A stretch of DNA of 64,000 bases. Origin: Triadica sebifera (lineage: Eukaryota > Streptophyta > Magnoliopsida > Malpighiales > Euphorbiaceae). Below are positions 11,135 through 24,412 of the stretch, piece after piece. The notes beneath the pieces were generated by a model that made no database searches, was not told the origin of the DNA, and saw nothing but the letters and a program-made list of their open reading frames with translations. The translations under genes were made by a program, and so were the position numbers. Position 1 is the stretch's first letter, and each line of letters opens with the position of its first letter. The stretch is taken from NCBI GenBank assembly GCA_023653625.1, contig CM042899.1, positions 4,426,501 to 4,490,500 of the forward strand. Direction: 5' to 3'.

Positions 11135-12640
11135 CTAAAGCCAATTGCATTCGTATTTAATTCCATAGGTGAGTACATGAGAATCATATTTCTTTTGGGG
11201 AAGTGGCTTAGTTAAAGGATCAATAATATTCTGATTAGTGGGCACTCTTTCTATCTTTATATCATTCCTACCAATGATTTCTCTAATCAAATGGTATCTT
11301 CTGAGTACATATTTGGATCTCTGATGATACTGTAGCTCATTTGCTTTTGCAGTGGGTCCATTACTATCACAATACAATTGTATTGGATCAACAATGCTAG
11401 GAACCACTCCAAGTTTCATGATGAATTTCTTTATCCAAATTGCTTCCTTTCCTACTTTAGAAGTTTCAATGTAATATGCTTCGGTTGTGGAATTAGCAGT
11501 CGTTTCCTATTTGGAACTTTTCCAATTGACTGCTGCACCATTTAGTATGAATATATAACCTGACCGAGATTTTGAGTCATCCTTGTTAGATTGGAAGTTG
11601 GCATCGGTATACCCATTCATAACAAGATCTCCATATGCTAAGAATACATCTTTAGTCCTTCTTAAGTATTGACAGTCACCCAATGACTCTCACTAGGGTT
11701 CGATTAGTATCTACTCGTGACACTCTAAGCATACGATACATTGGGTCTTGTACATATCATGGCGTACATGATTATCCTACAGTTGAAGCATATGGAATTA
11801 AACTCATACATGTCCTCTCATCTTATGTCTTTGGACACATAAACTTTGAAAGAGTAATCCCATAGGTCATGGGAATATATCCCCTCCTGCACTGCTTCAT
11901 GCTAGACCTCTTTACCATCTTGTCTATGTATGTAAATTGTGAAAGACCAAGAAATTTTTTAATTCTATTTCTATATAGACTGCTTATCCATAGTCTTTCA
12001 TAGATAAATTATTGGATAACCAAATCTTGACTAATTGTAAGGTTAAAACATCATTTCCCATTAGCAATATGTAATCTACATACAACACAAGGAATACGAT
12101 TTCACTCCCACTAACCTTCTAATATACACAAGGTTCATCAGGATTTTGTAAGAAACCAAACTCTTTGATTGTCTCATCAAACCAAATATTCCAACTCTTA
12201 GATGCTTGATTTAATCATAAATGGATCTTTGAAGCTTACATACCTTTTTCCTATCCTTAGATATGAAGCCTTGTAGTTGTGTCATGTACACATCCTCGGT
12301 CAGATTTTGATTAAGGGAAGTCGTCTTTACATCCATTTGCCATATGCCATAATAATAATGAGCAGCAATGGCTAGGAGTATCCTTATGAATTTGAGCATA
12401 GTTACTAGGCTAAAAGTTTCATAATAGTCAATTCATTGTATTTGACGATAACCTTTACCTACAAATCTAGCTTTATAGGTAACCACATTACTATCCATGT
12501 CAGTTTTCTTTTGAAAACCCATTTGCACCATATAGGCTTTATCCCTTCAAGTGGGCCAACCAAAGTCCATACTTAGTTTTCATACATGGAATCCATTTAT
12601 GACTTTATGGCTTGAAGCCATTTTTCAAATTCTAAACTAT
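11135..12640 (-). pseudogene. Copia RT and RNase H (copia A)
   Basis: The minus strand gives decayed RT with AAHYYYGIWQMDVKTTSLN and MTQLQGFISKD (12211-12399), then a degraded YVDD neighbourhood near 12080. RNase H follows with TEAYYIETSKVGKEAIWI, LYCDSNGPTAKA and DPLTKPLPQKK (11560-11135). These domains copy RNA to cDNA and remove the RNA strand. Stops are frequent across 11600-12640; the RNase H tail (94 codons) is still open. Confidence 0.85.
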
Positions 12641-12899
12641 TCAAAATTTCTTCATAGGTCATAGGCTCATCGTTTTCTATGATCAATACGTCGTTCTGTT
12701 CACTAATGAGAAATTCATATCTTTCTAGAACAGTACACTTCCTACTTGACCTATGAAGCTCTTGTGCTTCAAAAGGTTGAGCTATTATATCATTTGTATG
12801 AATAATAGGCTCTGGTTTAGGCAGTTGATCAGTGTCTTCTTAAGCATCTTGAACTTTTTCAAGTTCGATTTTGCTCCATGTATCTCCTTTTAGAAGAAA

Positions 12900-13720
12900 T
12901 TTTCTCTCTAAAAAGATAACATGTCTTGAAACGAACACCCTTTTTTTTCCAAAGGGTGGTAAAATTGATATCCATATAATGCTTTTAGATATTCCACAAA
13001 CAAATATCGGTCAGACTTAGCTTTCAGCTTATTTGACATTATTTGTTTCACATACGTAGGACAACCCCAAATTCTTGTGTAAAAAAGTGTGGACTTCTTG
13101 TTATTCCATATCTCATATGGAGTAACATCAACTAACTTCAAAGGGACTTCATTTATTATATAAACGACAGTTCATCATAACCCCAAAAGTATTTAGAGAG
13201 TTCCGCAAAGTTCATCATAGACCTTACAATGTCTAATATAGTTCAGTTTCTTCTTTCAGCCACACCATTGTGTTGTGACATGTAAGGTGGAGTCCATTGA
13301 GATAATATCCCATCACCCTAAGATAACCTATAAACTCTTGGCTCAAGTATTCACCTCTCTAATCTGGTCAAAATGCTTTAATACTTTTGCTAAGTTGTTT
13401 CTCTACTTCAATTCTGAATTCTTTGAACTTTTCAAAAGCTTCAGATTTGTATCTCATAAGATATATGTTCCCAAATCGTGAGTAGTCATAAATAAAAGTA
13501 ATAAAGTAGATGAAACCACCTCTGGCATGTGTGGACATTAGACCACATACACTTGAATGTATTAAGTCTAAAAGCCCATTAGGACGTTCACCATTTCCCT
13601 TAAATGGTAATTTAGTCATCTTAACTAATAAGTAAGATTCACGTGTCATATGATTCATAATCAAACGATCCAAACTACCAATCTTCTATAGCTTAGTCAT
13701 GCATTTCTCACTTATATGAC
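12900..13720 (-). pseudogene. Copia integrase (copia A)
   Basis: Two open pieces remain on the minus strand: CGLMSTHARGGFIYFITFIYDYSRFG with FEKFKEFRIEVEKQL (13673-13368), the start of the catalytic core, and VDVTPYEIWNNKK with WGCPTYVKQ (13141-12908), its C-terminal end. The middle, including the catalytic Glu region near 13200-13260, has stops. The same gene piece is seen separately in copia B. Confidence 0.85.
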
Positions 13721-13749
13721 CAAGGTGACAATGCCATAGTAAGATGATT

Positions 13750-14614
13750 TCAACATATCTTGTTTTTTCCTTTTATTATTAGTGATGTTAAAAATTGGAT
13801 TTGACATACCTAATATGTAGATCCCATTACATAATGTACCGCTAGTATAAAGAATACCATTCAACAAAATAGAACAACAATTGTTACTAAAAGCTAAATG
13901 GAAACCATCTTTATTTAAACTAGAAATATAAATAATGTTTTTAGTTAAATCAGGTACATAAAAAAATTATCCAAATTTAAAGTAAGCCCTCTAGGGAGGG
14001 TTAGTACGTAAGTTCCTACAGTTAATGCAGCAACCCTTGCTCCATTTCCAATGTGCAGAACCGACTCTCCTTTATTGAGCTACTTATTGTTCCTTAGGCC
14101 ATGCATATCAATGTATATATGTGAGTCACAACCAATATCTAATACCTATATATTATTATTGGAAACAACATTAATTTCAATGGCAAAATACCCGAAGTAG
14201 ATGGGCCATTAGATGCCTTCTTCTTTAAAGTCTCCAAGTAGGCCTTGTAGATTCTATTCCAATGGTCATCTGTGCCATAATGGAAGCATGTTTCCTTTGG
14301 GGCAGTCTTCTTGGCCTTCTTCTTAGTCACACCTCCCTTAGGCTTTATGGACTTCTTCTTAAGGTTCTTCTTCTTAAAACCAGAAGAGTCCACCAGTATC
14401 ACAACCTTATTGTCCTTATTGACAGTTGACTCAACTGTCTTGAGCATGTTGATTAGCTCAAGAATAGTGGTCGAGATTTGGTTCATCCTATAGTTAAACA
14501 CAAAATGTGAAAAGCTATTAGACAAACTAGTTACAATTAAGTTAATACTTAATTCATGATCCATCAAAAATCACAAGGTGGCCAACCTCTCAATATATCC
14601 ATTCATCTTCAGTG
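13750..14614 (-). pseudogene. Copia gag C-terminal half and protease (copia A)
   Basis: Open from 14567 with DHELSINLIVTSLSNSFSHF, a lysine-rich stretch and a zinc-knuckle remnant CFHYGTDDHWNRIY in which two of the three cysteines are lost (compare CFHCGKDGHWKRNC in copia C). Protease sequence follows to about 13900 with a decayed SRHICT-like region. The upstream part of gag continues on the far side of element 3 at 21952. Confidence 0.85.
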
Positions 14615-14619
14615 CATAT
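14615..14619. other. Target-site duplication CATAT (left, element 3)
   Basis: Matches 21952-21956 exactly. Five bases is the size typical of LTR-retrotransposon integration. Confidence 0.92.
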
Positions 14620-16459
14620 TGTATTGGCCTGAATACTGGGTTAGTCGTAAACTGCAGTTTCTGAAATTGATCAGTATACCCCCAAATTTTACCCCGGAAC
14701 TTTTAAAAAATACACCTATGGATGACAAATATTTTATTTGATCATCAAAAAATATAGGTTATGACTAATTTGGAGGTAAAGTTTAGAGTGAAAATGAGAT
14801 CAAATAAGCTATCAAAAGTCAAAACTAAGAAACAAATGGGACCCGATTTAATTAATTGAACAGTTGACCATACTTTGACCAGGCTATGAAAAATATCAGA
14901 TGACATCCAAAATTTTATTTTAAGACATGGATACTCTAAATAATATTTAGCATTATTTGACAGTGAAAAAAGAATTTTACGTTACATCAAAAATTGAATT
15001 ATCAGTCCAGTTTGAGTGAGCTAGATAGGAAATAGACTCTGATTAAGTTAAAAAATTTTGTGTAGACATATAAAAATATTTTATTAATTATGGAATCAAA
15101 ATTGGTGAAATTGAGTTTGGAAAGTGAGAGAAATAATTTATAGTGCTTAATTAGGCCTAAATGGGTTGAGCTTTTTTTGGCCTAAGCCCATCCACTTAAG
15201 ACGCTATAAATAGGTCTAATTATCAGAATTGTTTAGATAAAATTCTTCTCTATCATCTTCTTCCTCTCCTCCATCATGGCCGAACCTATCTTCTCCCATT
15301 TCTCCTCCAAAATTCTTCCAATTTCTTCAATTTTTACACCAAAATCAACTGCTCTAATATACTTTCTACATCTTTAGTAGCTAACAAAAGCCTTTAATCT
15401 TCATTTGGAGGGCTAGAGTAGAAGGAAATCAAAGGAGACAAGTTTAGATACAAAATTGGAGGTAAGTGAATTTAATAGTTTTAAATTACTTTAATGGTTC
15501 AAATAGGTAGTTTAAGGTATGTAGATAATAATTATGAAGTGAAATTGAGTTAGGAAAGCAAAATATTAGTGGATTAGTGATGAATGAATTTTAGTCATGG
15601 TAGGTTCAAAGGAAAGTGAAGGTGCTTCCAAGGAAAAGGCTAAAGAAAAGGAAGCCTAAGAAGGCCAAAGCAAGAAAATAAGGTTAGTGATTTCAAAATC
15701 TATCTATTCTCATTGATTCAGTATGAATTAGGGTTATGGAAATTAGGAATTTTGTGTGTTTTGCATATAATTGATAATTGATCTTAAAACATGATTAAGG
15801 GATTATAAAAAAGTAAATTATAATGGTTAATTTCAACTAAAAAAATTAATTAGTGAAAATTGGAAAATATGACCATATTATGTGAAAATGCATATTAAAG
15901 CATAAATACATTTTAGTGTAATATTATGATACATATGGAATAACGAATGTATAAATTAGTAAAATGAATATTTAGAAGATGAAAGAAAAATTTTAATGAT
16001 GAAAATTAAATATAAGCCGAAATATAAGGAAGGAGAAATTAATATTTTTCTTGCTAATTAAATGAAAATTTGGTCATAAAATGCAAGAAAATATGATTTT
16101 GAGTGTGTACAAATTTATAGGAAATTTTTAAATTATATATTGAATATTTTTCTAATTATTGATTATATTATGCATGAAATGAGAAATAATGAATAAAGTG
16201 TGTTTAGTGAACTTAATAACTTAATTGATTATTCATAATGAAATATTGATATATTAGAGTGGAAAGTGTCAAAAATTATGGTAGTAATAAAATTGTATGG
16301 TTGAATAAAATGTTAAGTGATTAATGATATAAAAATAATAGAATTTATAAATTTGATGGAAATTGAACTAAAAGAATAAAATAATATCATAGGTTGTTTT
16401 TCTGGTGGTTAAATCTAGCCTAGGATATATCTGGATAGCCATAGGGACACCATTACCAT
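14620..16459 (+). repeat. Left LTR of element 3, 3' end deleted
   Basis: Aligns end to end with 18752-20580 of the right LTR, including GAATACTGGGTTAGTC / GAATACCGGGTTAGTC at the start and GGACACCATTACCA at the break. It contains a CT-rich leader-like stretch near 15240-15300. No coding potential. Confidence 0.88.
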
Positions 16460-18750
16460 GGTGGTAGTTATTGATGATATTCTATTATATTCAAAGACGC
16501 TAAAAGAACATGACAAGCACCTACGAATTGTCTTACAGATATTGAGAAAGAAGCAGCTGTATGCAAAGTTTAGCAAGTGTGACTTCTACTTGAATGAAGT
16601 ATCCTTCTTGGGTTATGTAGTCTCTACTGAAGGGATAAAGGTGGATCCAAACAAGATTGAAGCAATTTTAAAATGGAGAATACCTAAGACTGTTACAGAA
16701 GTCGTAAGTTTCTTAGGATTGGCTGGGTATTATAGGAGATTTGTGAAAGGTTTTTTCATCATAGCAGCACCGCTCACTCGACTGTTGCAGAAGCAGATTA
16801 AGTTTGAGTGGACAGATAAATGTTAAGAAAGCTTTAAGAGGCTTAAGAACATGTTGATAGAAGCCCTAATGTTAAGTCAACAAGAATCGGGCAAGGATTT
16901 TATGGTTTCCAGTGATGCCTCCAAGAATGGGTTAGGCTGTGTATTGATGCAAGAAGGTAAAGTGAATGCATATGCTTCTTGACAACTCAAGACTCATGAA
17001 AAGAACTATCCTACTCACGATTTTAAGCTTATTGCAATTGTACTCACCTTGAAGATTTGGAGACATTATCTTTATGGTGAGAAATGTTACATTTACACAG
17101 ACCACAAAAGTTTGAAATATTTGCTTACAAAGAAGGAACTAAATTTGAGATAGAGACATTGGCTTGAATTGATAAAAGACTATGAGTGCTTAATTGACTA
17201 TCATCTAGGAATGGTGAAGGTAGTAGCTGATGCACTAAGTAGGAAATTTATAGCAGCCCTTCGGGTGATGAAAGTCATATTCGATTTGGCACAAGATGGA
17301 GCGATAATAGCGGAAATACAAGTAAGACCAAACTTTTTTCAACAAGTAAAAGTGGCACAAAAGGTAAATGATCACTTAATTGTCATAGTGAACAGAGTGA
17401 AAGAGAGCAATGAAAGTGATTATTTTTTGGGTGAAAATGACAACCTTTATTTCAATCGAGATTATGTGTACCTGATCAAGTGAATTGAGAAAGAACATTC
17501 TCACAGAAGCTCATCATAGCAGCTACACGATGCATCCTAGTGGTAACAAGATGTATCAAAACTTGAAAGTACACTATTGGTGCCTTGGAATGAAGCATGA
17601 TGTGATAGAATTTGTGAGCAAATGCTTGATATGATAAAAGATGAAAGTTGAACACCAAGTTCCATTAGGTTTACTTCAGCCTATCGCGATACCATAATGG
17701 AAATGGGATTGAGTGATCATGGATTTTGTGATGGGACTGCCTCTGACTGGAAAGAAGCGTGATGCTATTTGGGTAATCATTGATAGGCTCACGAAATCAG
17801 CCTATTTCATACTAGTACGAATGGACTATCCACTGACCAAATTGGTAGAAATCTACATTAATGAGATAGTAAGACTCCATGGAGTACCATCCTCCATTAT
17901 TTCAGACAGGGATACCAGATTTACTTCCTAGTTCTGGAAGAAGCTACAGGAAGCATTACAGACCAATTTTAGTACGTCTTTTCATCCCCAAACTGATGGA
18001 CAGTTAGAGCGTGTGATTCAGATACTTGAGGATATGTTGCGAAGTTGTGCCCTCGACTTTGAAAGTAGTTGGGAAAGGTATTTTTCATTAGCTGAGTTTG
18101 CTTACAACAATAACTATTAGTCTAGCATCAAAATGGCACCATATGAAGCACTACATAGGAGAAAATGTAGGACTTCTTTATGTTAGACTGAATTGAGTGA
18201 GAATAAGCTAATGGGGACAAATTTGGTTTGAGAAATTGAAGAGAAGGTACGGGGTGATCAAGGATAGATTGAAAAAAGCCATGGACCGATATAAAACATA
18301 TGCAGATTTAAGAAGAAAAGATATAGAGTTATAGGTCGGAGATCTAGTGTTCCTGAAGGTATCACCCTAGAAGAAGGTTATGAGATTTGGCAAGAAGGGC
18401 AAACAAAGTCCGAGATTTTTAGGCCCTTATGAGATTATACAACGAGTGGGACCCATAGCCTATCGACTGAAGTTGCCTCAAAAGTTGGAAAAGATTCTTA
18501 ATGTGTTCCATATGTCAATGCTATAGAGGTATAGGTCAAACCCTAGCCATGTGATCAAGCTAGAAGAAAATCAGATACAGGCTTATATGACTTATGAAAA
18601 GAAACTAGTAAAGGTCCTAGCCAGAGAGTTTAGACAACTCAGGAACAAGCAAATCCCACTAGTGAAGGTGTTATGGAGTCACCACAATATGGAAAAAGCC
18701 ACGTTGGAGCTAAAACCTACAATGAGGCAACAACATCCACAATTGTTCAA
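16460..18750 (+). pseudogene. Gypsy pol remnant: RT end, RNase H, integrase, chromodomain
   Basis: Domains in order: RT C-terminal half with VVVIDDILLYS (16460 on; Y of the YxDD box replaced by V), FSKCDFYLNEVSFLGYVVS and FLGLAGYYRRFV; RNase H with SDASKNGLGCVLMQEG, ending ALSRKF (17250); integrase zinc-binding remnant (17500-17630); core with WVIIDRLTKSAYF, LVEIYINEIVRLHGVPSSIISDRDTRF and FHPQTDGQLERVI; GPY-like region; and a chromodomain-like tail (18551-18750) with VLAREFRQLRNKQIPLVKVLW. The chromodomain would guide integration to chromatin. Many stops; not functional. Confidence 0.9.
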
Positions 18751-18751
18751 T

Positions 18752-21700
18752 ACAAAATGGCCCGAATACCGGGTTAGTCATAAACTATAAATTTCGAAAT
18801 TGATCAATATACCCGAATTTCAAAAATACATCCATGGGTGAAAAATATTTTATTTGAGCATTGGAAATATAAATTAGAATAGTTCGGGAGTAAAATTTAG
18901 AGTGAAAATGAGGTCAAATAAGCCCTTAAAAGTCAAAACTAAGAAAAAATGGGATCAAGTTTAATTAATTAAGTAGTTGACCATACTTTGATCGGGTTAT
19001 GAAAAATAGCATACAATATCTAAAAATTTGTTTTAAGATATGGATAGACTCTGAATAATATTTAGGATTATTTAACAGTGAAAAAAGAATTTTACGGTAA
19101 CACCAAAAATTGAATTATCAATCCGGTTTGAATGAGCTGGACAGGAAATGGACTCCGATTAAATTGAAAATATTTTTATAGAGAAATAAAAATATTTTAT
19201 GAATTATGGAATCAAATTTGGGTAAAATTGAGTTTGGAAAGTGAGAAATAATTTATATTGTTTAATTGAGCCTAAAGGGGTTGGGCTTTGTTTGGCCCAA
19301 GCCCATCCATCTTCAGCCACTATAGATAGGCCTAATTATCATAATTCTCTAGATAGAATTTTGCTCCATCATATTCTTCCTCTCCTCCCTCTTGTCCGAA
19401 CGAATCTTTTCCTATATCTCCTCAAAAATTCATCCAATTTCTTCAAATTTTACACCAAAATCAACCACCCTAATATAATTTCCGCATCTCTAGTAGCTAA
19501 TAGAAGCCTTTAATCTTAATTTGGAGGGCTCGAGTGGAAGAAAATCAAAGGAGACAAGTTTAGATACAAAATTGGAGGTTAGTGAAATTAATAGTTTTAA
19601 ATTAGTTTAATGGTTCAAATAGGTAGTTTAAGGTATGTAGATGATAATTATGAAGTTAGATTGAGTTAGAAAAGCAAAATATTAGTGGATTAATGATGAA
19701 TGAATTTTGGGTCATGGTAGGTTCAAAGGAAAGTGAAGGTGTTTCCAAGGAAAAAGCTAAAGAAAAGGAAGCCTATGAAGGCAAAAGCAAGAAAATAAAG
19801 TTAGTGATTTCAAAATCTATCTATTCCCATTGATTAAGTATGAATTAGGGTTATGGAAATTAGGAATTTTGTGTGTTTTGCATGTAATTGATAATTGATG
19901 CTTAAAACATGATTAAGGGATTATAAAAAGTAAATTAGAATGGTTAATTTCAATTAAAAAAATTAATTAGTGGAAATTAGAAAATATGACCCTATTATGT
20001 GAAAATGCATATTAAAGCATAAATACATTTTAGTGTAATATTATGATACATATGGAATAATAAATGTATAAATTAGTGAAATTAATATTTAGAAGGTGAA
20101 AGAAAAATTTTAATAATGAAAATTAAATATATGCCGAAATATGAGGAAGGAGAAACTAATATTTTTCTTGCTAATTAAATGAAAATTAGCTCATAAAATC
20201 CAAGAAAATATGATTTTGAGTGTATACAAATTTATTGGAAATTTTTAAATTATTTATTGAATATTTTTCTAATTATTGATTATATTATGCATGAAATGAA
20301 AAATAATGAATAAAGTGTGTTTGGTAAACTTAATAACTTAATTGGTTATTCATAATGAAATATTGATATATTATAGTTGAAAGTGTAAACAATTATGGTA
20401 GTAATAAAATTGTATGGTTGAAAAAAATGTTAAGTGATTAATAATATAAAATAATAGAATTTATGAATTTAATGGAAATTGAACTAAAGGAATAAAATAA
20501 TGTCCTTCGTTATTTTTCTAGTGGTTAAATCTAGTGCAGGATATAATTAGTTAGTCATAAGGACACCATTACCACGATGCAGGTCATGGCGACTCATTTA
20601 TGTAGGCCAATGATGGTCTACTTCAGTGATAGTGATTCAGTGATCAGTGTACAGTGTAGTGCTCGGATAATTATTTGGGATTACTTTTCAGTTTAGTGGA
20701 TTTTTTAGTCCACGCCCCATATATCTGGTCCAAATATTTTCTATCGGATTGAAACTAGGGGAAAATATGAATAAAATTAGTAAAAATGAAATAAGATAAA
20801 AATGATTTAAGTAAAAAAAAATAATAAAATGATAAGAAAATATGCTAGTGAAAAATATCATAAAAATATAATAAGTGAAAAATGTTAGAAAAATGTGATA
20901 AGTGATAAACATGATAAATATGACAAAAGTAATAAAAATGATAAAAATGGTATAATAATAATGATAAATGTGATAAATGTGACAAAAATAGTAAAATTGA
21001 AATAAAATATAAGTGGAGAAAAATGTTAATATTTTGTAATAAAAATAAAGTAAAATAGTTAGTGACAAATTGTAAATAAATGTAAAGTAGTGGCATAATT
21101 GTAAATAAATGGAAATTTAGGAATTAAAGTGAAATTTGTAGCTAATTAAATGAAAGATTGAAAAGAAAAAGAAAAGAATGTTTAATTAAAAAAGCAAAGT
21201 GAAAAATAATTAAATTGAAAGGAATTAAAAGTTCAGGAGGAAAAAAAATTATAAGATTAATTGAGAAATATCATTAATTGAATGAAGATATCAAATAGTA
21301 AAGTAAGAGTAAAGAATAATAAAGTCTTGATAAAAAGAATAAAAAATATATTAAAGAGAAAAATTGAATAATATATTAAAAATGTTATTACATGTATAAA
21401 TGCATGAAAATATAAGTCAATGAAAATTTTTAGATTAGTAATCATCACTATGCATATATTAATGCTCAGCACGTACTTATTTGATTGCATGCAGGTAGTA
21501 ACGAGAAAGCCAGGAGCTAGCATGCAAATTTTTGAAGCAGACGGAAGAATATATAATAGTAGGTTAGTATCAAAAATGACATGTATATATATGTATGGAT
21601 ACGGAGTTGTGGGAATAAAATTATGTATATATTTTGATAAAAAAAATTTGTAAAATATTTTATGTGTAAAGAATGGAATGTCGATATTGTTGTTGAATGA

Positions 21701-21951
21701 AGAATATTATATATTATATTGGTATTGGTGTGCCAAAAAATGAGCTGTGAATTATTTATATTGCATGTGGAGTAGTTAATTTATAGTCATTATGCTACCG
21801 AAATTTTTAGAAAAATAAAAAGGATTACTTAAGTGTTAGTAATACTATGGTCATTAAACTAAATAAAGAAAAAAAATTTTGATACGCATCTGCTATAATC
21901 GTATTAACTTACGTAATGTATGTATAGAATGACTATTATAAGGATGTCACA
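18752..21951 (+). repeat. Right LTR of element 3 (about 3.2 kb)
   Basis: Begins around TACAAAATGGCCCGAATACC, where pol sequence (QHPQLF) ends with no recognisable polypurine tract, and ends GATGTCACA at 21951. It is complete at its 3' end, unlike the left copy. The pol-LTR junction looks eroded. Confidence 0.8.
20750..21400 (+). repeat. A-rich low-complexity stretch in LTR of element 3
   Basis: Loosely repeated GATAAAAATGATAAATGTGA-like sequence almost free of C. Apparent open frames on the minus strand are Phe/Tyr/Ile-rich translations of this bias and are not genes. Confidence 0.75.
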
Positions 21952-21956
21952 CATAT

Positions 21957-22331
21957 TGCACTGGAGATGTCCCCTCAACCATCTTAGAATGAAAGACAAA
22001 CTTTCTCATCAAAAAGCTCTCTTAGATGGTAGACAATGGAATTAGCATCCATAGCCTTATGCTACTTTTACAACTCAGCTGACATAGTAGCAAGCATAAT
22101 ACAACTTGTCATCTCACTATTATCGATATGGTTTTGATATACCTTCTGAACATCTTTAGAAGCATTAGCAACAAGGGGATTTGGGAGTGCCTCATCTAAG
22201 ACATAGCCAATTTTTTCATATTTGAGAACTATTCTCAAATTCCTTAGCCAATCCAAAAAATTAGGCTCAGTCAACTTATTTGACTCCGTTAGTGATCGCA
22301 AATTTACACTTGTCAACATGGTCATGATTCT
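21957..22331 (-). pseudogene. Copia Gag N-terminal part (copia A)
   Basis: Minus-strand start at 22325 (MTMLTSVNLRSLTESNKL), then FLDWLRNLRIVLKYEKIGYVL and ASCIMLATMSAEL, continuing after a stop with HKAMDANSIVYHLRELFDE to the element 3 junction. Compared with copia C it lacks about a dozen residues after LFDE and has a stop near 22068. Confidence 0.88.
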
Positions 22332-24412
22332 AGCAACCTAGATGTAAAATAAAACATGTTAGAATGTACATAAAATTGCTTGTTTATTAGGTCTTTAATA
22401 AATTGTATTATAATTTCCACTATTTTATTGTGAATTCATAGCCCTCACTATGAACCCAAGAGAACCTATATGGAAGTTCTCCTAGTGGGTCGATATCCAA
22501 CTAGCTAAGAATAACCCTGAGGCAACTCAATAAGCTGTCCTTAGTTTGGTTGGTAGGTATTTAATCCATACCAATTTCTTTATTCATGACATTATCGAAT
22601 CTTATTCTATCAACTAATTGATATGTGCACATACATTGGGCTATCAACTCTTAATATGTGTACATCTCATGTACACTAAACCAATTTTGCCTCCAATACA
22701 TATTAACCTTGGCACAAATCCAATAAGCTAATGATATCGGTTAAGTCCAACCTATTAATCATGAATTCAAATTTCAATGGTTTGAACATATTTTTATAGA
22801 GCGAGCTTGTGGCAACTCAACAACCCTAATTCAAGAAAAACTTTGGTTCTCCCCATATTAATGGAAGGTATAAGATTTAATTGTTTATTTAGCGAGAGAT
22901 TTCTTTGTTAAGTCTTATCATGTTTTTATTGCTTGCTTTTATATATCATACATTCATCATATGAATATATAAAGATAGTTACCTTATTTATATGGAATGA
23001 TTATGGATATATTATAGTCAATCTATTGAGCCAAAAAGAGATTGACTAAGTCTTACCTAGGTATATGCATGAATTTATAAAACCAAAACAGAAATCAAAT
23101 TCTTATTTCTAAATCTTCTTGTTTATGGCACCACCTCATTCGCTTCTTGCTCCTTTGTATCAGTATTCTATCCTAATCCTATTTAATCTAATTACATATT
23201 TCAAAATATAGAAAACCTTAATTTACATTTGCGGGGAGTAAGATGAGAAGAGAAATACATGAGAAAGATATAGAGACAAGGACACGCAAACTCTATTTAC
23301 CATAAAACAAAATAAATTCATACATGTTCAATCACATTTGGGCCTAAGTTATAGTCATCCATCATGTCTTTCTATATACCCCTAATATGCATTTTTAATA
23401 CATAAAATAAAATAAAATTGACAATTTTGGATTTCAATTTGAAAATCGATTTTATATTTGAACAGAAATTGTCTACTAGTATTGTTTTGGTTAATTTAAT
23501 TTTATCATTTCAATGTAGAATTTAATATTTAATCAAATCAAATTAAATTCTATATTTTCAGAATCAATTCACTTTAAAAACAAATTATTAAGATGTCAAA
23601 ATTAAACAATTTATTTTTAATATACATACCAATTTCTAGTCATACTAGAATTACCATTGCTCAACTTAAATTAAATCAAAATTAATTTCTAAAAATTATA
23701 AAAATTTTCATAACTTCAAATTATCATTCTAAGTATCTTTAGGTCAGCTCAAGTTCATCAAAATATTTTTAGCACAAGCCAAAATTAATAAGACAAACGA
23801 ACCAACACACTCAGATACTCAAAACAACTCATTCGAAATATATAATTTTTAAAAATTTTAAATTCGAGTAAAATAATTTTGGCTTGCATCTAAAATAAAA
23901 ATAATATATTTTAATTATAAAAAATATTTCATGCACTGGAAACAAAATAATCATATACAAAAAAAAAATCAAACAAAATAGTCCTACCGAGTATGTCAAA
24001 AAAGTCTCATTTTTGTGCTTATTTGAAAAAATAATTATTTTTTAAATTAATTATTGGACATTTCTAAAGGCTTAAAGACATTATTAATATGTATGAATAG
24101 TTGTTTCATAATCAAATTACAAGAAAAATATAAACCGGCTCATCACTTAAGCAAAACAACAACACATGTTCATAAATAATGCTATTTTCAACATATTTGA
24201 AATAAATCCGAAATTAATTATTTGAATCATATTCAAACCATTTTGAAATCAAAACAATCATCTTTAATCATCTCAAGATTAGATCAAACAAAGAAAAATA
24301 TGTAAAAAAAATTTTACAAATTAATTTCAATTTTTAAAACCAATTGATCCAAAATTATCAAAATCTTACAATCTCATTGCACTTTTAATTAAAATTAATT
24401 GTAATGAACACA
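22332..24412 (-). other. Long untranslated leader of copia A
   Basis: About 2.1 kb separates the PBS-like site from the gag start. No coding potential is seen. The same leader, similar in length and order, is found in copia C (45335-45562 plus 49382-51220). It is AT-rich, with many AATTAATTTTA-type stretches. Confidence 0.7.

Larger units (their letters stand above)
14620..21951 (+). mobile_element. Ty3/gypsy element 3, TSD CATAT
   Basis: Plus strand, starting TGTATTGGCC and ending GATGTCACA, flanked by perfect 5-bp duplications CATAT (14615-14619 and 21952-21956) inside the copia A gag. Removing the element and one CATAT restores continuous gag similarity to copia C. The left LTR lacks its last ~1.37 kb, and PBS, gag, protease and the first half of RT are missing. 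Joining at 16459 is direct (LTR sequence to RT), so the deletion happened after insertion. Confidence 0.92.

Noticed and set aside
20688..21523. Phe/Tyr-rich frames that look like membrane proteins on the minus strand
   Set aside because: Produced by A-rich low-complexity LTR sequence; no gene structure and different in each frame.
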